From: an uncultured Mollicutes bacterium
GTDB lineage: Bacteria > Bacillota_I > Bacilli_A > RF39 > UBA660
DNA length: 22,237 nucleotides
Assembly (NCBI GenBank): GCA_900557675.1
Contig: USTO01000004.1
Span: 1 to 22,237, forward strand
Reading direction: 5' to 3'
Made by a program: the position numbers and the translations under genes. The notes beneath the pieces are model-generated. The model made no database searches. It worked only from the letters and a program-made list of their open reading frames with translations, and was not told where the DNA came from. Within the stretch, counting starts at the first letter, position 1; each line of letters begins with the position of its first letter. Positions 15,011 through 22,098 of this stretch are shown here, piece after piece.

Positions 15011-15012
15011 CT
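14989..15012 (+). terminator. intrinsic terminator upstream of the Ham1-like gene
   Basis: GGTTCCT, loop TAT, AGGAATC, then five T and CTCT. Seven pairs, one of them G-U. It shields the Ham1-like gene from upstream transcription. Confidence 0.6.
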
Positions 15013-15020
15013 CTATATAT

Positions 15021-15033
15021 ACCCCCGATAGGG
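15021..15033 (+). repeat. motif ACCCCCGATAGGG, copy 3
   Basis: Exact 13-mer between genes, 45 bases before the -10 box of the Ham1-like gene. Followed by CCA. Confidence 0.8.
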
Positions 15034-15077
15034 CCATAATATAACTGTTATTTATTCCCATTTGCATTATTTTGTAG

Positions 15078-15083
15078 TATAAT
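15078..15083 (+). promoter_or_regulatory. -10 box of the Ham1-like gene
   Basis: TATAAT 22 bases before the start codon. No good -35 at the normal distance; a TTGCAT at 15062 is only 10 bases away. Confidence 0.45.
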
Positions 15084-15104
15084 GGATATGAAAGGAAGAG
15101 ATAT

Positions 15105-15695
15105 ATGAAAATTTTGATTGCAACAACGAACAGGGATAAGTTTAAGTTAGTATCTTATTTGCTGTCTAGTAGTATATTTAAGGAGGCCGAGTTTTATTCT
15201 TTGTATGATATTGAAGGCATTCCTTCGAAGAGAGAGAGCGGCAATGTTAAGAAGAGAAGTTTGGTTAAGGCTCAGAATATTTTTGATAATATTAGTAATA
15301 ATATTTTTGATTATATTATAGGAGTTGATGATGGTCTTAGGATAATTGGCAAGGTTATTACGGCTGTTAAGGAGTACACGAAGGATATTTTGGATGACCA
15401 TTTTTTGAAAGAGGGTCAGAGGATAGAACTTGTGAGGGCGTATACTTTTATGGATAAGGATGGTAATACAAAGACGGTTGTTACGGATATTCCTTATATT
15501 TATACGGTATGTAGCGAGTATTCTTTGGAGGATTTTTCATTCCCACTTAGTCAGGTTTTTAAGCCTATTAATGGAGATATTCCTTTATATTTAATGGATG
15601 AAAAGGAGGGCTTTGATTATGCTCTTGGTTATTCTATTGATGCTTTAAGGGAAGTTAGTGATTTTTATGATGAACTTTATAGGGAAAAATGTTAA
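15105..15695 (+). CDS. Ham1/RdgB-like nucleoside triphosphate pyrophosphatase, divergent
   Basis: The 196-residue protein has the length and outline of the Ham1/RdgB family, which splits non-canonical purine nucleotides (ITP, XTP) to monophosphates. The start 'MKILIATTNRDKFKLVSYLL' matches the family's 'i.iaTgN..Kl.e...lL' with the phosphate-binding Thr-Asn and Lys. 'RESGNVKKRSLVKAQNIF' matches the '.e.g..f..NA..KA' segment and 'IIGVDDGLRI' the catalytic 'DDSGL' site, with the Ser absent. The C-terminal half ('FPLSQVF...GYSIDALREVSDFY') is unlike RdgB, so substrate may differ. Start at ATG 15105 with AAAGGAAGAG. Its end overlaps the PAP2 gene by 29 bases. A specialised nucleotide or phosphosugar pyrophosphatase remains possible. 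Confidence 0.6.
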   Translation: MKILIATTNRDKFKLVSYLLSSSIFKEAEFYSLYDIEGIPSKRESGNVKKRSLVKAQNIFDNISNNIFDYIIGVDDGLRIIGKVITAVKEYTKDILDDHFLKEGQRIELVRAYTFMDKDGNTKTVVTDIPYIYTVCSEYSLEDFSFPLSQVFKPINGDIPLYLMDEKEGFDYALGYSIDALREVSDFYDELYREKC

Positions 15696-16290
15696 GGGGA
15701 TTGTATTTTTTGTTTCTTTGGTATTGTTTCTATTTATTGCTGAGAATATTTTTACCAAAGAAATTTTGAGTATGGACACTTTAGGATATGAAGTGATATC
15801 GTCATTTATTAGTGATAATGTTACTTCGTTTATGAAATTTATTACTTATTTTGGTAGTGCTTATGTGTTAATTCCATTTACGGCCTTGCTTTTTATACTT
15901 ACGAAAAATAAAAAACTGCACATTTTGATTGTCAGTAATTTGATTTTAGTAACTTTTCTTAATCAATTTTTGAAATTTTTCTTTCAAAGACCGAGACCGG
16001 AAGAGTACCGGCTTATTTCGGAAAGTGGTTATAGTTTCCCCTCGGGACACGCAATGGTTAGTATGGCTTTTTATGGTCTTCTTATTTATATTGTTTATAG
16101 GTATGTTAAGAATGTTTATCTTAAATATGGTCTTATGGTTATTTTGTTTATGCTTATTTTATTTATTGGTATTAGTAGGATATATTTAGGGGTTCATTAT
16201 ACTAGTGATGTCTTAGGTGGATTTTTGTTATCGATTTGTTATCTTACTGTGTTTATTAAGGTTATGGGTAAGTATACTAATAGTGAATAG
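15667..16290 (+). CDS. PAP2-superfamily membrane phosphatase
   Basis: A 207-residue protein with about six membrane helices and the full three-part phosphatase signature: 'KFFFQRPRP' (KxxxxxxRP), 'SFPSGHAM' (PSGH), and 'SRIYLGVHYTSDVLGG' (SRxxxxxHxxxD). Such enzymes remove phosphate from lipid phosphates such as phosphatidic acid, phosphatidylglycerol phosphate or undecaprenyl pyrophosphate, at the outer face of the membrane. I start it at ATG 15667, with ATG 15670 an alternative; the frame opens with a GTG at 15658. It overlaps the Ham1-like gene, so the two are coupled. Undecaprenyl pyrophosphate recycling would fit the envelope genes nearby but is only inferred. Confidence 0.9.
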   Translation: MMNFIGKNVKGIVFFVSLVLFLFIAENIFTKEILSMDTLGYEVISSFISDNVTSFMKFITYFGSAYVLIPFTALLFILTKNKKLHILIVSNLILVTFLNQFLKFFFQRPRPEEYRLISESGYSFPSGHAMVSMAFYGLLIYIVYRYVKNVYLKYGLMVILFMLILFIGISRIYLGVHYTSDVLGGFLLSICYLTVFIKVMGKYTNSE

Positions 16291-16303
16291 GTTTACATTT
16301 TTG

Positions 16304-16316
16304 GCTCCCGATAGGG
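16304..16316 (+). repeat. motif variant GCTCCCGATAGGG, copy 4
   Basis: Two bases differ from ACCCCCGATAGGG; followed by CAA, which fits the consensus GGGMMA. Between genes, 28 bases before the -35 box at 16344. Confidence 0.65.
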
Positions 16317-16343
16317 CAACTTTAAATAAAATTGTATAGATAA

Positions 16344-16372
16344 TTGACATCTTTTTAAAAATAAAGTAAAAT
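16344..16372 (+). promoter_or_regulatory. promoter of the acyltransferase-ligase-folD-GT4 operon
   Basis: TTGACA (16344-16349), 17 bases, TAAAAT (16367-16372), one base off the consensus. No other promoter or terminator is seen until 20963. Confidence 0.8.
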
Positions 16373-16395
16373 TATTCTAGTAAAGAGGTGGTTTC

Positions 16396-17256
16396 GTGAA
16401 GAAATTTGGCGATAGACGCGATGGTGAGCGGCTCAAAGTTGAGGGGGTACATAAGTTTATGTATCATTTGCTCCCGAAAAGGTGTGACAACGAGGTTTAT
16501 GTTGAGAGGGACGTGGATGTTACGGAATTGGTTAAGTATATTGAGAAGAAGAAGGAGGAGAATGGTGATATTACTTATTTTCATGCTTTTTCTTATGCGA
16601 TTGGAAGAGTTTTTTATAATTATCCGTCAATGAATAAATTTGTTATGAATGGTAACTATTATAAGAGGAAATTTATTAGTTTGGGATTTGTGGCAAAGAC
16701 GAGTTTTACGGATGATGCTAAGGAGTGCCTCAATGTATTTAGGGTAGATAATAGTGATACGATTGACACGATTAGTAAGAAGATTAAGAGGGATGTTAAG
16801 AGAATTAGAACGAATACGGATAGTAGTACGGATGGAGCGATTGATATTATTGGTAAGCTTCCCCGTCCTCTTAGGGCCTTTGTCATTGGGTGCTTTAAAT
16901 TTATGGATAGGCACGATTTGATACCGGAAGATTTAACAAGGGATAGTATTTATCACGCAAGCGTGCTTGTTACAAATCTTGGTAGTATTGGTTGTAATTG
17001 TGTTTATCATCATTTATCGGAGTTTGGTACTAATGGTGTGGTTATTGCTATTGGTAAGATTACAAAGAAACCGGTTGTTATTGATGGTGAGGTTGTTATT
17101 AGGGATGTTTGTGATTTTGGTATTACATTAGATGAAAGAATTGGGGATGGATTTTATTTTGCAAAAGCGGTTAATCTTCTTGAACATATACTTACCCATC
17201 CGGAAATGTTAGAGGAAAAAATTGATGATAGAGTGGATTTTAAACAAAGTAAATAA
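16396..17256 (+). CDS. E2/CAT-like acyltransferase domain protein, catalytic His replaced
   Basis: A 286-residue protein with the fold pattern of the 2-oxoacid dehydrogenase E2 catalytic domain / chloramphenicol acetyltransferase. N-terminal 'MYHLLPKRCDNEVYVERDVDVTEL' and 'ITYFHAFSYAIGRVFYNYPSMNKF' match 'vt.f..l.kA.a.Al..~P.lN', and 'HASVLVTNLGSIG' matches the 'tftiSNlGm.G' strand. The final motif, usually D-H-R-x-x-D-G, reads D-E-R-I-G-D-G (246-252), so the general-base His is Glu. No lipoyl or E3-binding domain is present. It starts at GTG 16396 after AAAGAGGTGG. Its stop overlaps the acyl-CoA ligase start by 32 bases. Together they suggest a lipid or acyl transfer pathway, not a dehydrogenase complex; it may bind rather than transfer acyl groups, or use another base. 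Confidence 0.75.
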   Translation: MKKFGDRRDGERLKVEGVHKFMYHLLPKRCDNEVYVERDVDVTELVKYIEKKKEENGDITYFHAFSYAIGRVFYNYPSMNKFVMNGNYYKRKFISLGFVAKTSFTDDAKECLNVFRVDNSDTIDTISKKIKRDVKRIRTNTDSSTDGAIDIIGKLPRPLRAFVIGCFKFMDRHDLIPEDLTRDSIYHASVLVTNLGSIGCNCVYHHLSEFGTNGVVIAIGKITKKPVVIDGEVVIRDVCDFGITLDERIGDGFYFAKAVNLLEHILTHPEMLEEKIDDRVDFKQSK

Positions 17257-18979
17257 AAAGATTAGTAGGGCTTACAGGTTCTTTTTTCCGAAGAGGCCTT
17301 GGTATAGTTTTTATGGTGATGTTCCTGAGCATTTGGATTATCCTGATGTTTCTATTTATGAACTTATTGAAAGAACAGCAGAGAATTATCCTTATTATTA
17401 TGCTCTTGAGTATTTTGGTAAAAGAATTACGTACAGGGAGTTTATTTTGAAGATTAAGAAGTGTGCTAGTGCTTTAATTGAAATGGGAGTTAAGCCTCGG
17501 GACAGGGTTACGATTTGTATGCCTAATACTCCTAGTAGTGTGATTATGTTTTATGCTATTAATTTTATTGGTGCTAGTGCTAATATGGTGCATCCTTTGT
17601 CTAGTGAGAAGGAACTTCTGTTTTATCTTCGTAAGACGGGTAGTAAGTATATGCTTGTTATTGATTTTGTTTATGATAAGGTTAAGAGAATTGAGAAGAA
17701 TACTTCTTTAGAGAGGGTTATTGTTAGTGCTGTTAGTGTGGATATGAGTAACACTAATCATCTTCTTTATTGGTTTTTTACGGGTCGTAAGAGTAAGATT
17801 GAGAAGGATGATAAGGCTATTTTTTGGCGAGACTTTATTAAGAGTGGTATTTTGGATAGGGATATGAAACCTTATCAGAGAAATCTTAATGAGGAGGCGG
17901 TAATTCTTTATAGTGGAGGCACGACGGGCAGTCCGAAGGGTATTGTTTTAACTGATATGAATTTTAATGCTCTAGCTATGCAAGGTCATCTTATGTGTGA
18001 TCCTGCTAAAGTGGGTGATTCTGTTTTATCGATTATGCCTATATTCCACGGTTTTGGTTTGGGGGTATGTATTCACACGCCTTTATATATTGGTATGAAG
18101 TGTGTGCTTATTCCTAATTTTAGTTATAGGAAGTTTGGTAAGCTTATTAAGAAGTACAGGCCTAACTTTATTGTGGGAGTGCCGACTTTGTTTGAGAGTT
18201 TAATTAAGAGTAATATTAGGGATTTGTCTTCGGTTACGTGTTGTGTATCGGGAGGTGATAATCTTTCTCTTAAGCTTAAAAAAGAGGTTGATGCTTTTTT
18301 AGAGAGTAGGGGATCTAAAACTAGGGTGAGAGAAGGGTATGGGCTCACGGAGTGCACAGGAGCAGCGTGCCTTACACCGAGAAGGTTTTATAGGGAAAAC
18401 TCGATTGGTATTCCGTTTCCGGATATGATTTTTAAGATTGTTAAAGTGGGCACGATGCAGGAAGTTCCAAGCAATGTGGACGGTGAAATTTGTATTAGTG
18501 GACCGACGGTGATGATGGGTTATCTTGATAATGAAGAGGAAACGAGGAGTACGCTTCGGAAACACAAGGATGGACGGATTTATCTTCATACGGGCGACAT
18601 TGGCTCGATGGATGAGCAGGGGTTTGTGTATTTTAAGCAGAGGCTTAAACGGATGATTATTTCTTCGGGGTACAATGTGTATCCGAGTAATATTGAGGCG
18701 GTTTTGAATGAGCATCCGTTAGTTGCTACATCGGTCGTTATTGGTATTCCTCATCCTTATAAGATGCAGGTTGCAAAGGCTTATATTGTTTTGAAAGAGG
18801 GATATAGTGCAAGTAATAGTGTTAAAAGGAGTATTAGGGAGCATTGTGAGAAGTGTCTTGCTAAGTTTTCACTTCCTTATGAATATGAGTTTAGGAAAGT
18901 TATACCGAAGACACTTGTAGGAAAGGTTAATTATAGGGAGCTTGAAAGGGAAAATGTGGATGCTAAGTTAAAGGAGTGA
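17225..18979 (+). CDS. AMP-forming acyl-CoA ligase (FadD-like)
   Basis: A 584-residue member of the adenylate-forming family. Core motifs are complete: 'YSGGTTGSPKG' (229-239, ATP loop), 'GYGLTECTG' (371-379), 'YLHTGD' (453-458), 'KRMIISSGYNVYPSNIE' hinge region (475-491), and the C-terminal catalytic Lys in 'KTLVGKVNY' (K567). The family activates a carboxylate with ATP and joins it to CoA; the hydrophobic pocket and length fit a medium- or long-chain fatty acid, though other acids or carrier proteins are possible. I prefer ATG 17225 over the TTG at 17222; AGAGGAAAAA is the ribosome site. It overlaps the acyltransferase gene by 32 bases and is followed 5 bases later by folD. A basic N-terminus (KKISRAYRFFFPKRP) may touch the membrane. 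Confidence 0.9.
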   Translation: MIEWILNKVNKKISRAYRFFFPKRPWYSFYGDVPEHLDYPDVSIYELIERTAENYPYYYALEYFGKRITYREFILKIKKCASALIEMGVKPRDRVTICMPNTPSSVIMFYAINFIGASANMVHPLSSEKELLFYLRKTGSKYMLVIDFVYDKVKRIEKNTSLERVIVSAVSVDMSNTNHLLYWFFTGRKSKIEKDDKAIFWRDFIKSGILDRDMKPYQRNLNEEAVILYSGGTTGSPKGIVLTDMNFNALAMQGHLMCDPAKVGDSVLSIMPIFHGFGLGVCIHTPLYIGMKCVLIPNFSYRKFGKLIKKYRPNFIVGVPTLFESLIKSNIRDLSSVTCCVSGGDNLSLKLKKEVDAFLESRGSKTRVREGYGLTECTGAACLTPRRFYRENSIGIPFPDMIFKIVKVGTMQEVPSNVDGEICISGPTVMMGYLDNEEETRSTLRKHKDGRIYLHTGDIGSMDEQGFVYFKQRLKRMIISSGYNVYPSNIEAVLNEHPLVATSVVIGIPHPYKMQVAKAYIVLKEGYSASNSVKRSIREHCEKCLAKFSLPYEYEFRKVIPKTLVGKVNYRELERENVDAKLKE

Positions 18980-18984
18980 TTGTT

Positions 18985-19818
18985 ATGGTTATGGACGGTA
19001 AGGATATTAAAGAGAGAGTTCTTACGGAATATGAAGAGAAGGTTAAGGGGCTTGGAAAGAGGCTTAGACTGGTTGTTATTCAGGTCGGTGATGATAGTGC
19101 GAGCGATGTTTATATTGGGCAGAAGGAAAAGATGTGTAAAAGGGTTGGTTATGATTTTGTTCATATTAAATATGGGGTAGATACCCCCGATAGGGAAATT
19201 ATTGAAAATATTGAGGAACTTAATAGGAATGAAATGGTGACGGGAATATTGCTCCAACTGCCTTTACCTAATGGAATGGATGCTGGCAAAATTTTGAGTC
19301 ATATTGATTACCGAAAGGATGTAGATGGGCTTACGGACAGAAATATGGGAAGGCTTGTACATCGTAAGGATTGTCTTGCTCCGTGTACGCCGACGGGTAT
19401 TATGCGGATGCTTGATTGTTATGGAATAGAAGTGCAGGGTAAAAATGTAGTTATTGTAGGCCGAAGTGATTTGGTTGGTAAGCCTCTTTTTAATATGATG
19501 CTTAATAGGAATGCGACGGTTACGATTTGTCATTCACAGACAGAAAATTTGGCTGATTATACGCGAAGGGCCGATATTTTGGTGGTAGCGATTGGTCATA
19601 GGGAATTTATTACGGGTGATATGATTAAAGATGGGGCCGTGGTTATTGATGTTGGTATTAATAGGTATGAGGGAAGGCTTTATGGGGATGTGAATTTTAT
19701 GGAGTGCAAGGATAAGGCTAGTTATATTACACCTGTTCCTGGTGGCGTTGGGGCGATGACGATTGCTAGTTTATGTATGAATATTTATAAGGCTGGTATG
19801 TTTAAGGAGGATTTATAA
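18985..19818 (+). CDS. folD: FolD, methylenetetrahydrofolate dehydrogenase / cyclohydrolase
   Basis: A 277-residue bifunctional enzyme that interconverts 5,10-methylene-, methenyl- and 10-formyl-tetrahydrofolate with NADP in the cytoplasm. Family landmarks in order: 'SDVYIGQKEKMCKRVGY' with the catalytic Tyr-x3-Lys, 'GILLQLPLP', 'DVDGLTDRNMGRL', 'CTPTGIMRML', the Rossmann segment 'VVIVGRSDLVGKPL', 'ATVTICHSQT', 'VVIDVGINR', and 'TPVPGGVGAMT'. I start it at ATG 18985 because AAAGGAG ends 8 bases before; the GTG at 18976 overlaps that site and the previous stop. The motif ACCCCCGATAGGG lies inside the gene, coding Thr-Pro-Asp-Arg. It is 2 bases from the GT4 gene; its place in a lipid-type operon seems to be convenience, not pathway. 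Confidence 0.95.
   Translation: MVMDGKDIKERVLTEYEEKVKGLGKRLRLVVIQVGDDSASDVYIGQKEKMCKRVGYDFVHIKYGVDTPDREIIENIEELNRNEMVTGILLQLPLPNGMDAGKILSHIDYRKDVDGLTDRNMGRLVHRKDCLAPCTPTGIMRMLDCYGIEVQGKNVVIVGRSDLVGKPLFNMMLNRNATVTICHSQTENLADYTRRADILVVAIGHREFITGDMIKDGAVVIDVGINRYEGRLYGDVNFMECKDKASYITPVPGGVGAMTIASLCMNIYKAGMFKEDL
19183..19195 (+). repeat. motif ACCCCCGATAGGG, copy 5
   Basis: Exact 13-mer inside folD, codons ACC CCC GAT AGG. Followed by AAA, matching the consensus GGGMMA. Confidence 0.8.
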
Positions 19819-19820
19819 TT

Positions 19821-20963
19821 ATGAAGATTGGTTTATTTATGGACGATTATTTTCCTAGTATGAATGGGGTCATTTATGTTATGGATAATTATGCTAAGAG
19901 GCTAGGTAAAGTGGCTGAGGTTGTGGTGGTAGTTCCTTATGTGGATAAGGAGTACAAGGATGATTTTCCATATAGGGTTATTCGGGTAAAGAGTAAGAGA
20001 ATGGGTAAGGTTGGTTATTCTTTTTCTACTCCTTGGAGCGATAAGGGGATGTGTCAGAGGCTTTTGGATGAGAAATTTGATATTATTCATATTCATAGTC
20101 CTTTCATTATGGGGAGACTTGGTTTATGGGTTGGAGAGAAGGCTAATGTGCCGGTTGTTGGGACTATTCATACTAGGTTTAGTTATGAGTTTAAGAGGAT
20201 TTTTAAGGGGAAGGCTTTTAATAGGTTTATGATGAATTTTGTTATTAATACTTATAATAGATGTGATGAGCTTTTTACGGTTAATGAGGCAATTAAGAGG
20301 CTTTATATTGAAGAGGGGATAAAGAGAAGGATTAGGATTGTGCCTAATGCTACGGAAATGGTACCGGTTAGGGCGAAAGTTAAGGCAAGGAATTATATTA
20401 ATGAAACGTACAAGATTGATGAGGACGCACGGGTGCTTCTTTTTGTAGGGAGGATTAATATTGTTAAGAATATTTTGTTCTTGGTAGAAAGTCTTAAGGA
20501 GGTACGGAAAAGTGGTATTAAATTTGTGATGTTATTTGTTGGGACGCCTGATGATATTGGGAAGCTTAGGAGTAAGATTAGGGAATGTGAGTTAGAGGAT
20601 TATGTGCAGATTATTGGGAAGATTACGGACAGGGATATTCTTAGTTACTTTTATGTTAGGGCGGATTTGTTCTTGTTTCCGTCGACGTTTGATACGTCTA
20701 GTTTAGTTCAGGTTGAGGCAGCAAGTCAGAAGACACCGACGATGTTTATAGAGGATTCTCCGACGGCAAGTGCGGTTACTGATGGGGTTAATGGGTTTAT
20801 TACGAAGGCAAATCCCAAGGCTTATGGTAAGAAAATTGTGGAAGTGCTTAATGATGAGGCTCTTTATAAGAAAGTTAGTGAGAATGCTTATAGGGATTTG
20901 TATAAGACTTGGGATGATGCTGTAGAGATTTTAGAGGGGTATTATGAGGAAATAGTGAAGTAG
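19821..20963 (+). CDS. family 4 glycosyltransferase (GT4), possibly glycolipid-forming
   Basis: A 380-residue retaining glycosyltransferase of GT-B fold. N-domain: 'GLFMDDYFPSMNGVIYVM' (4-21) with the glycine loop, 'IIHIHSPFIMGRLGLWVG', 'VPVVGTIHTRF'. C-domain: 'LLFVGRINIVKNILFLVES' and the donor site 'FPSTFDTSSLVQVEAAS', where the usual E-x7-E is D-x7-E. The pattern resembles diacylglycerol glucosyltransferases of Gram-positive bacteria and Mollicutes, which make the glycolipid anchor of lipoteichoic acid. A role in that anchor would link it to ltaS in this window, but the acceptor cannot be read. Start at ATG 19821 after AAGGAGGATTTATAATT, two bases from folD. No clear T-tailed terminator follows on the + strand; the 20996-21024 hairpin may serve. 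Confidence 0.85.
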   Translation: MKIGLFMDDYFPSMNGVIYVMDNYAKRLGKVAEVVVVVPYVDKEYKDDFPYRVIRVKSKRMGKVGYSFSTPWSDKGMCQRLLDEKFDIIHIHSPFIMGRLGLWVGEKANVPVVGTIHTRFSYEFKRIFKGKAFNRFMMNFVINTYNRCDELFTVNEAIKRLYIEEGIKRRIRIVPNATEMVPVRAKVKARNYINETYKIDEDARVLLFVGRINIVKNILFLVESLKEVRKSGIKFVMLFVGTPDDIGKLRSKIRECELEDYVQIIGKITDRDILSYFYVRADLFLFPSTFDTSSLVQVEAASQKTPTMFIEDSPTASAVTDGVNGFITKANPKAYGKKIVEVLNDEALYKKVSENAYRDLYKTWDDAVEILEGYYEEIVK

Positions 20964-20995
20964 TGATGAACTTTACTATTTTTATATATAAAGAA

Positions 20996-21024
20996 AAAGC
21001 AGGCTACAAATTGTAGCCTGCTTT
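20996..21024 (-). terminator. terminator of Rpn gene 2 (perhaps both directions)
   Basis: Arms of 14 bases, AAAGCAGGCTACAA and its complement, around a single central base. On the - strand it runs into TTTTTCTTT. The + strand tail is TTTAAAAAA, so it may only partly stop the GT4 operon. Core AGGCTA/TAGCCT is shared with 13518-13540. Confidence 0.8.
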
Positions 21025-21030
21025 AAAAAA

Positions 21031-21384
21031 TTATAGGGAAAGAGTTTTTTTCATAGCAGTAATCTCAGGTTTACTGACACCAAGTATTTTTTTGATGATA
21101 CTTTCGTCAATACCATTTTCTAGCATTCCTTTAAGATTGTTATTTCTTTCTTGCAAGACTCCTTGCTTAAGTCCTTCTTCACGACCTTGCTCAATTCCTT
21201 GTTCAATCCCTTTTTCAATTCCTTGTTCAATACCTTTTTCAATTCCTTGTTCAAATCCTTGCTCCAGTTTGTATTCAAGAGCATCTTGCCTTTCCTTTTC
21301 AGAGTCCCTTACTTCAAATAACATATCTAGAAACTCCTCACTGTTTAATTTACTATTAATAGTATCCGTTAACTTCTTTGCCAT
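21031..21384 (-). CDS. possible internal start: separate C-terminal Rpn fragment, copy 2
   Basis: AAAGGAGG lies 13 bases before an in-frame ATG (21384), at the same place as the candidate in copy 1, and would give 117 residues with the repeat coil. A second candidate, GAGGAG 9 bases before ATG 21324, has better spacing and gives 97 residues ('MLFEVRDSEKERQDALEY...'). Either would lack the nuclease core, as in the intragenic antitoxins reported for E. coli Rpn genes. Not proven by sequence alone. Confidence 0.35.
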   Translation of the reverse strand: MAKKLTDTINSKLNSEEFLDMLFEVRDSEKERQDALEYKLEQGFEQGIEKGIEQGIEKGIEQGIEQGREEGLKQGVLQERNNNLKGMLENGIDESIIKKILGVSKPEITAMKKTLSL

Positions 21385-22044
21385 ATCTTTCTTTAAACCT
21401 CCTTTAATCATTAATTCTTCAATTTCTTTCACACTATCAGAGTGAAAAACAGAAACCAGTAACAAACCCTTACTACATTCATTATATCTCTTTTTCCAAT
21501 CATTTTCAATCATTTTATATGAATTATCTACATTAATTACATAAATTTCATAATTTTTAATTAAAATATCATCCCGCTTATCATCAGCTCGCAAATTATA
21601 CTTAGTAACAATTTTTCCCGTCTTATCAACTCCCGCATTCAAATGCACCTGAATAAATCTTAACTCTTCATCCTCCTTAATTCCAAACAAATTTTGAATA
21701 ATATGACTCCTATCATATAACCTATTCAAATATTTTACCATTCTCTCTACCTTTTTAGGATTAAAATCATTTCTGTTAACCTCGATATTAAAAATATCCT
21801 TCCCTTTTGCAAGTAAGAGCGTATCAACAAAACGATTCTTATCCATAAATTTTTCCTTAGGTAACAGCTCATTTAAAACCCTTACCTTGTCCCTATCTAG
21901 ATTAAAATCATATCCAATCGCATCTTTAATTAGACCAATTAAAATATCAGGGTGGTCCAAAAAAATATGTTTGAAAATCATATCATATAATAGATCATCA
22001 GTTTGTAATTGTGTTTTTGGTTTTATTTGTAAATCATTAACCAT
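21031..22044 (-). CDS. Rpn-family nuclease / putative transposase, copy 2
   Basis: A 337-residue paralogue of the gene at 13548-14552. I start it at ATG 22044 because AAAGGAGGAAAG lies 6 bases before; the longer frame from 22083 reads through that site. N-terminus 'YDMIFKHIFLDHPDIL' (20-35). Nuclease core D74 in 'RFVDTLLL' and E88-V-N90 in 'IFNIEVNRND', the same Asp-x13-Glu-x-Asn as copy 1. Then 'RFIQVHLNAG' and 'YEIYVINVDNS', both matched in copy 1. The C-terminus has about ten four-residue Gly repeats (EQGIEKG type) and 'GIDESIIKKILGVSKPEITAMKK', helix-turn-helix-like. The + strand here is C-rich (21601-21660 has 17 C and 5 G), opposite to resident - strand genes, suggesting recent arrival. 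A nuclease toxin, defence protein or transposase-like recombinase are all open. Confidence 0.85.
   Translation of the reverse strand: MVNDLQIKPKTQLQTDDLLYDMIFKHIFLDHPDILIGLIKDAIGYDFNLDRDKVRVLNELLPKEKFMDKNRFVDTLLLAKGKDIFNIEVNRNDFNPKKVERMVKYLNRLYDRSHIIQNLFGIKEDEELRFIQVHLNAGVDKTGKIVTKYNLRADDKRDDILIKNYEIYVINVDNSYKMIENDWKKRYNECSKGLLLVSVFHSDSVKEIEELMIKGGLKKDMAKKLTDTINSKLNSEEFLDMLFEVRDSEKERQDALEYKLEQGFEQGIEKGIEQGIEKGIEQGIEQGREEGLKQGVLQERNNNLKGMLENGIDESIIKKILGVSKPEITAMKKTLSL
21182..21265 (-). repeat. 12-base in-frame tandem repeat, Rpn copy 2
   Basis: Seven 12-base units on the + strand (such as ATTCCTTGTTCA), in a 24-base higher-order pattern alternating with ATACCTTTTTCA. They code for Glu-Gln/Lys-Gly-Ile on the - strand. 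The high unit-to-unit identity suggests recent expansion. Confidence 0.8.
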
Positions 22045-22098
22045 AGTTATCTTTCCTCCTTTTTTACCAATATCTTTTTCCATTTTTCATTCCGTTTT

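Noticed and set aside
16396..17256. Chloramphenicol resistance gene
   Set aside because: Only the general fold matches; the catalytic His motif is absent, and the operon context is lipid activation.
21182..21265. CRISPR-like array
   Set aside because: Units are 12 bases, contiguous, without spacers and in frame inside a gene.
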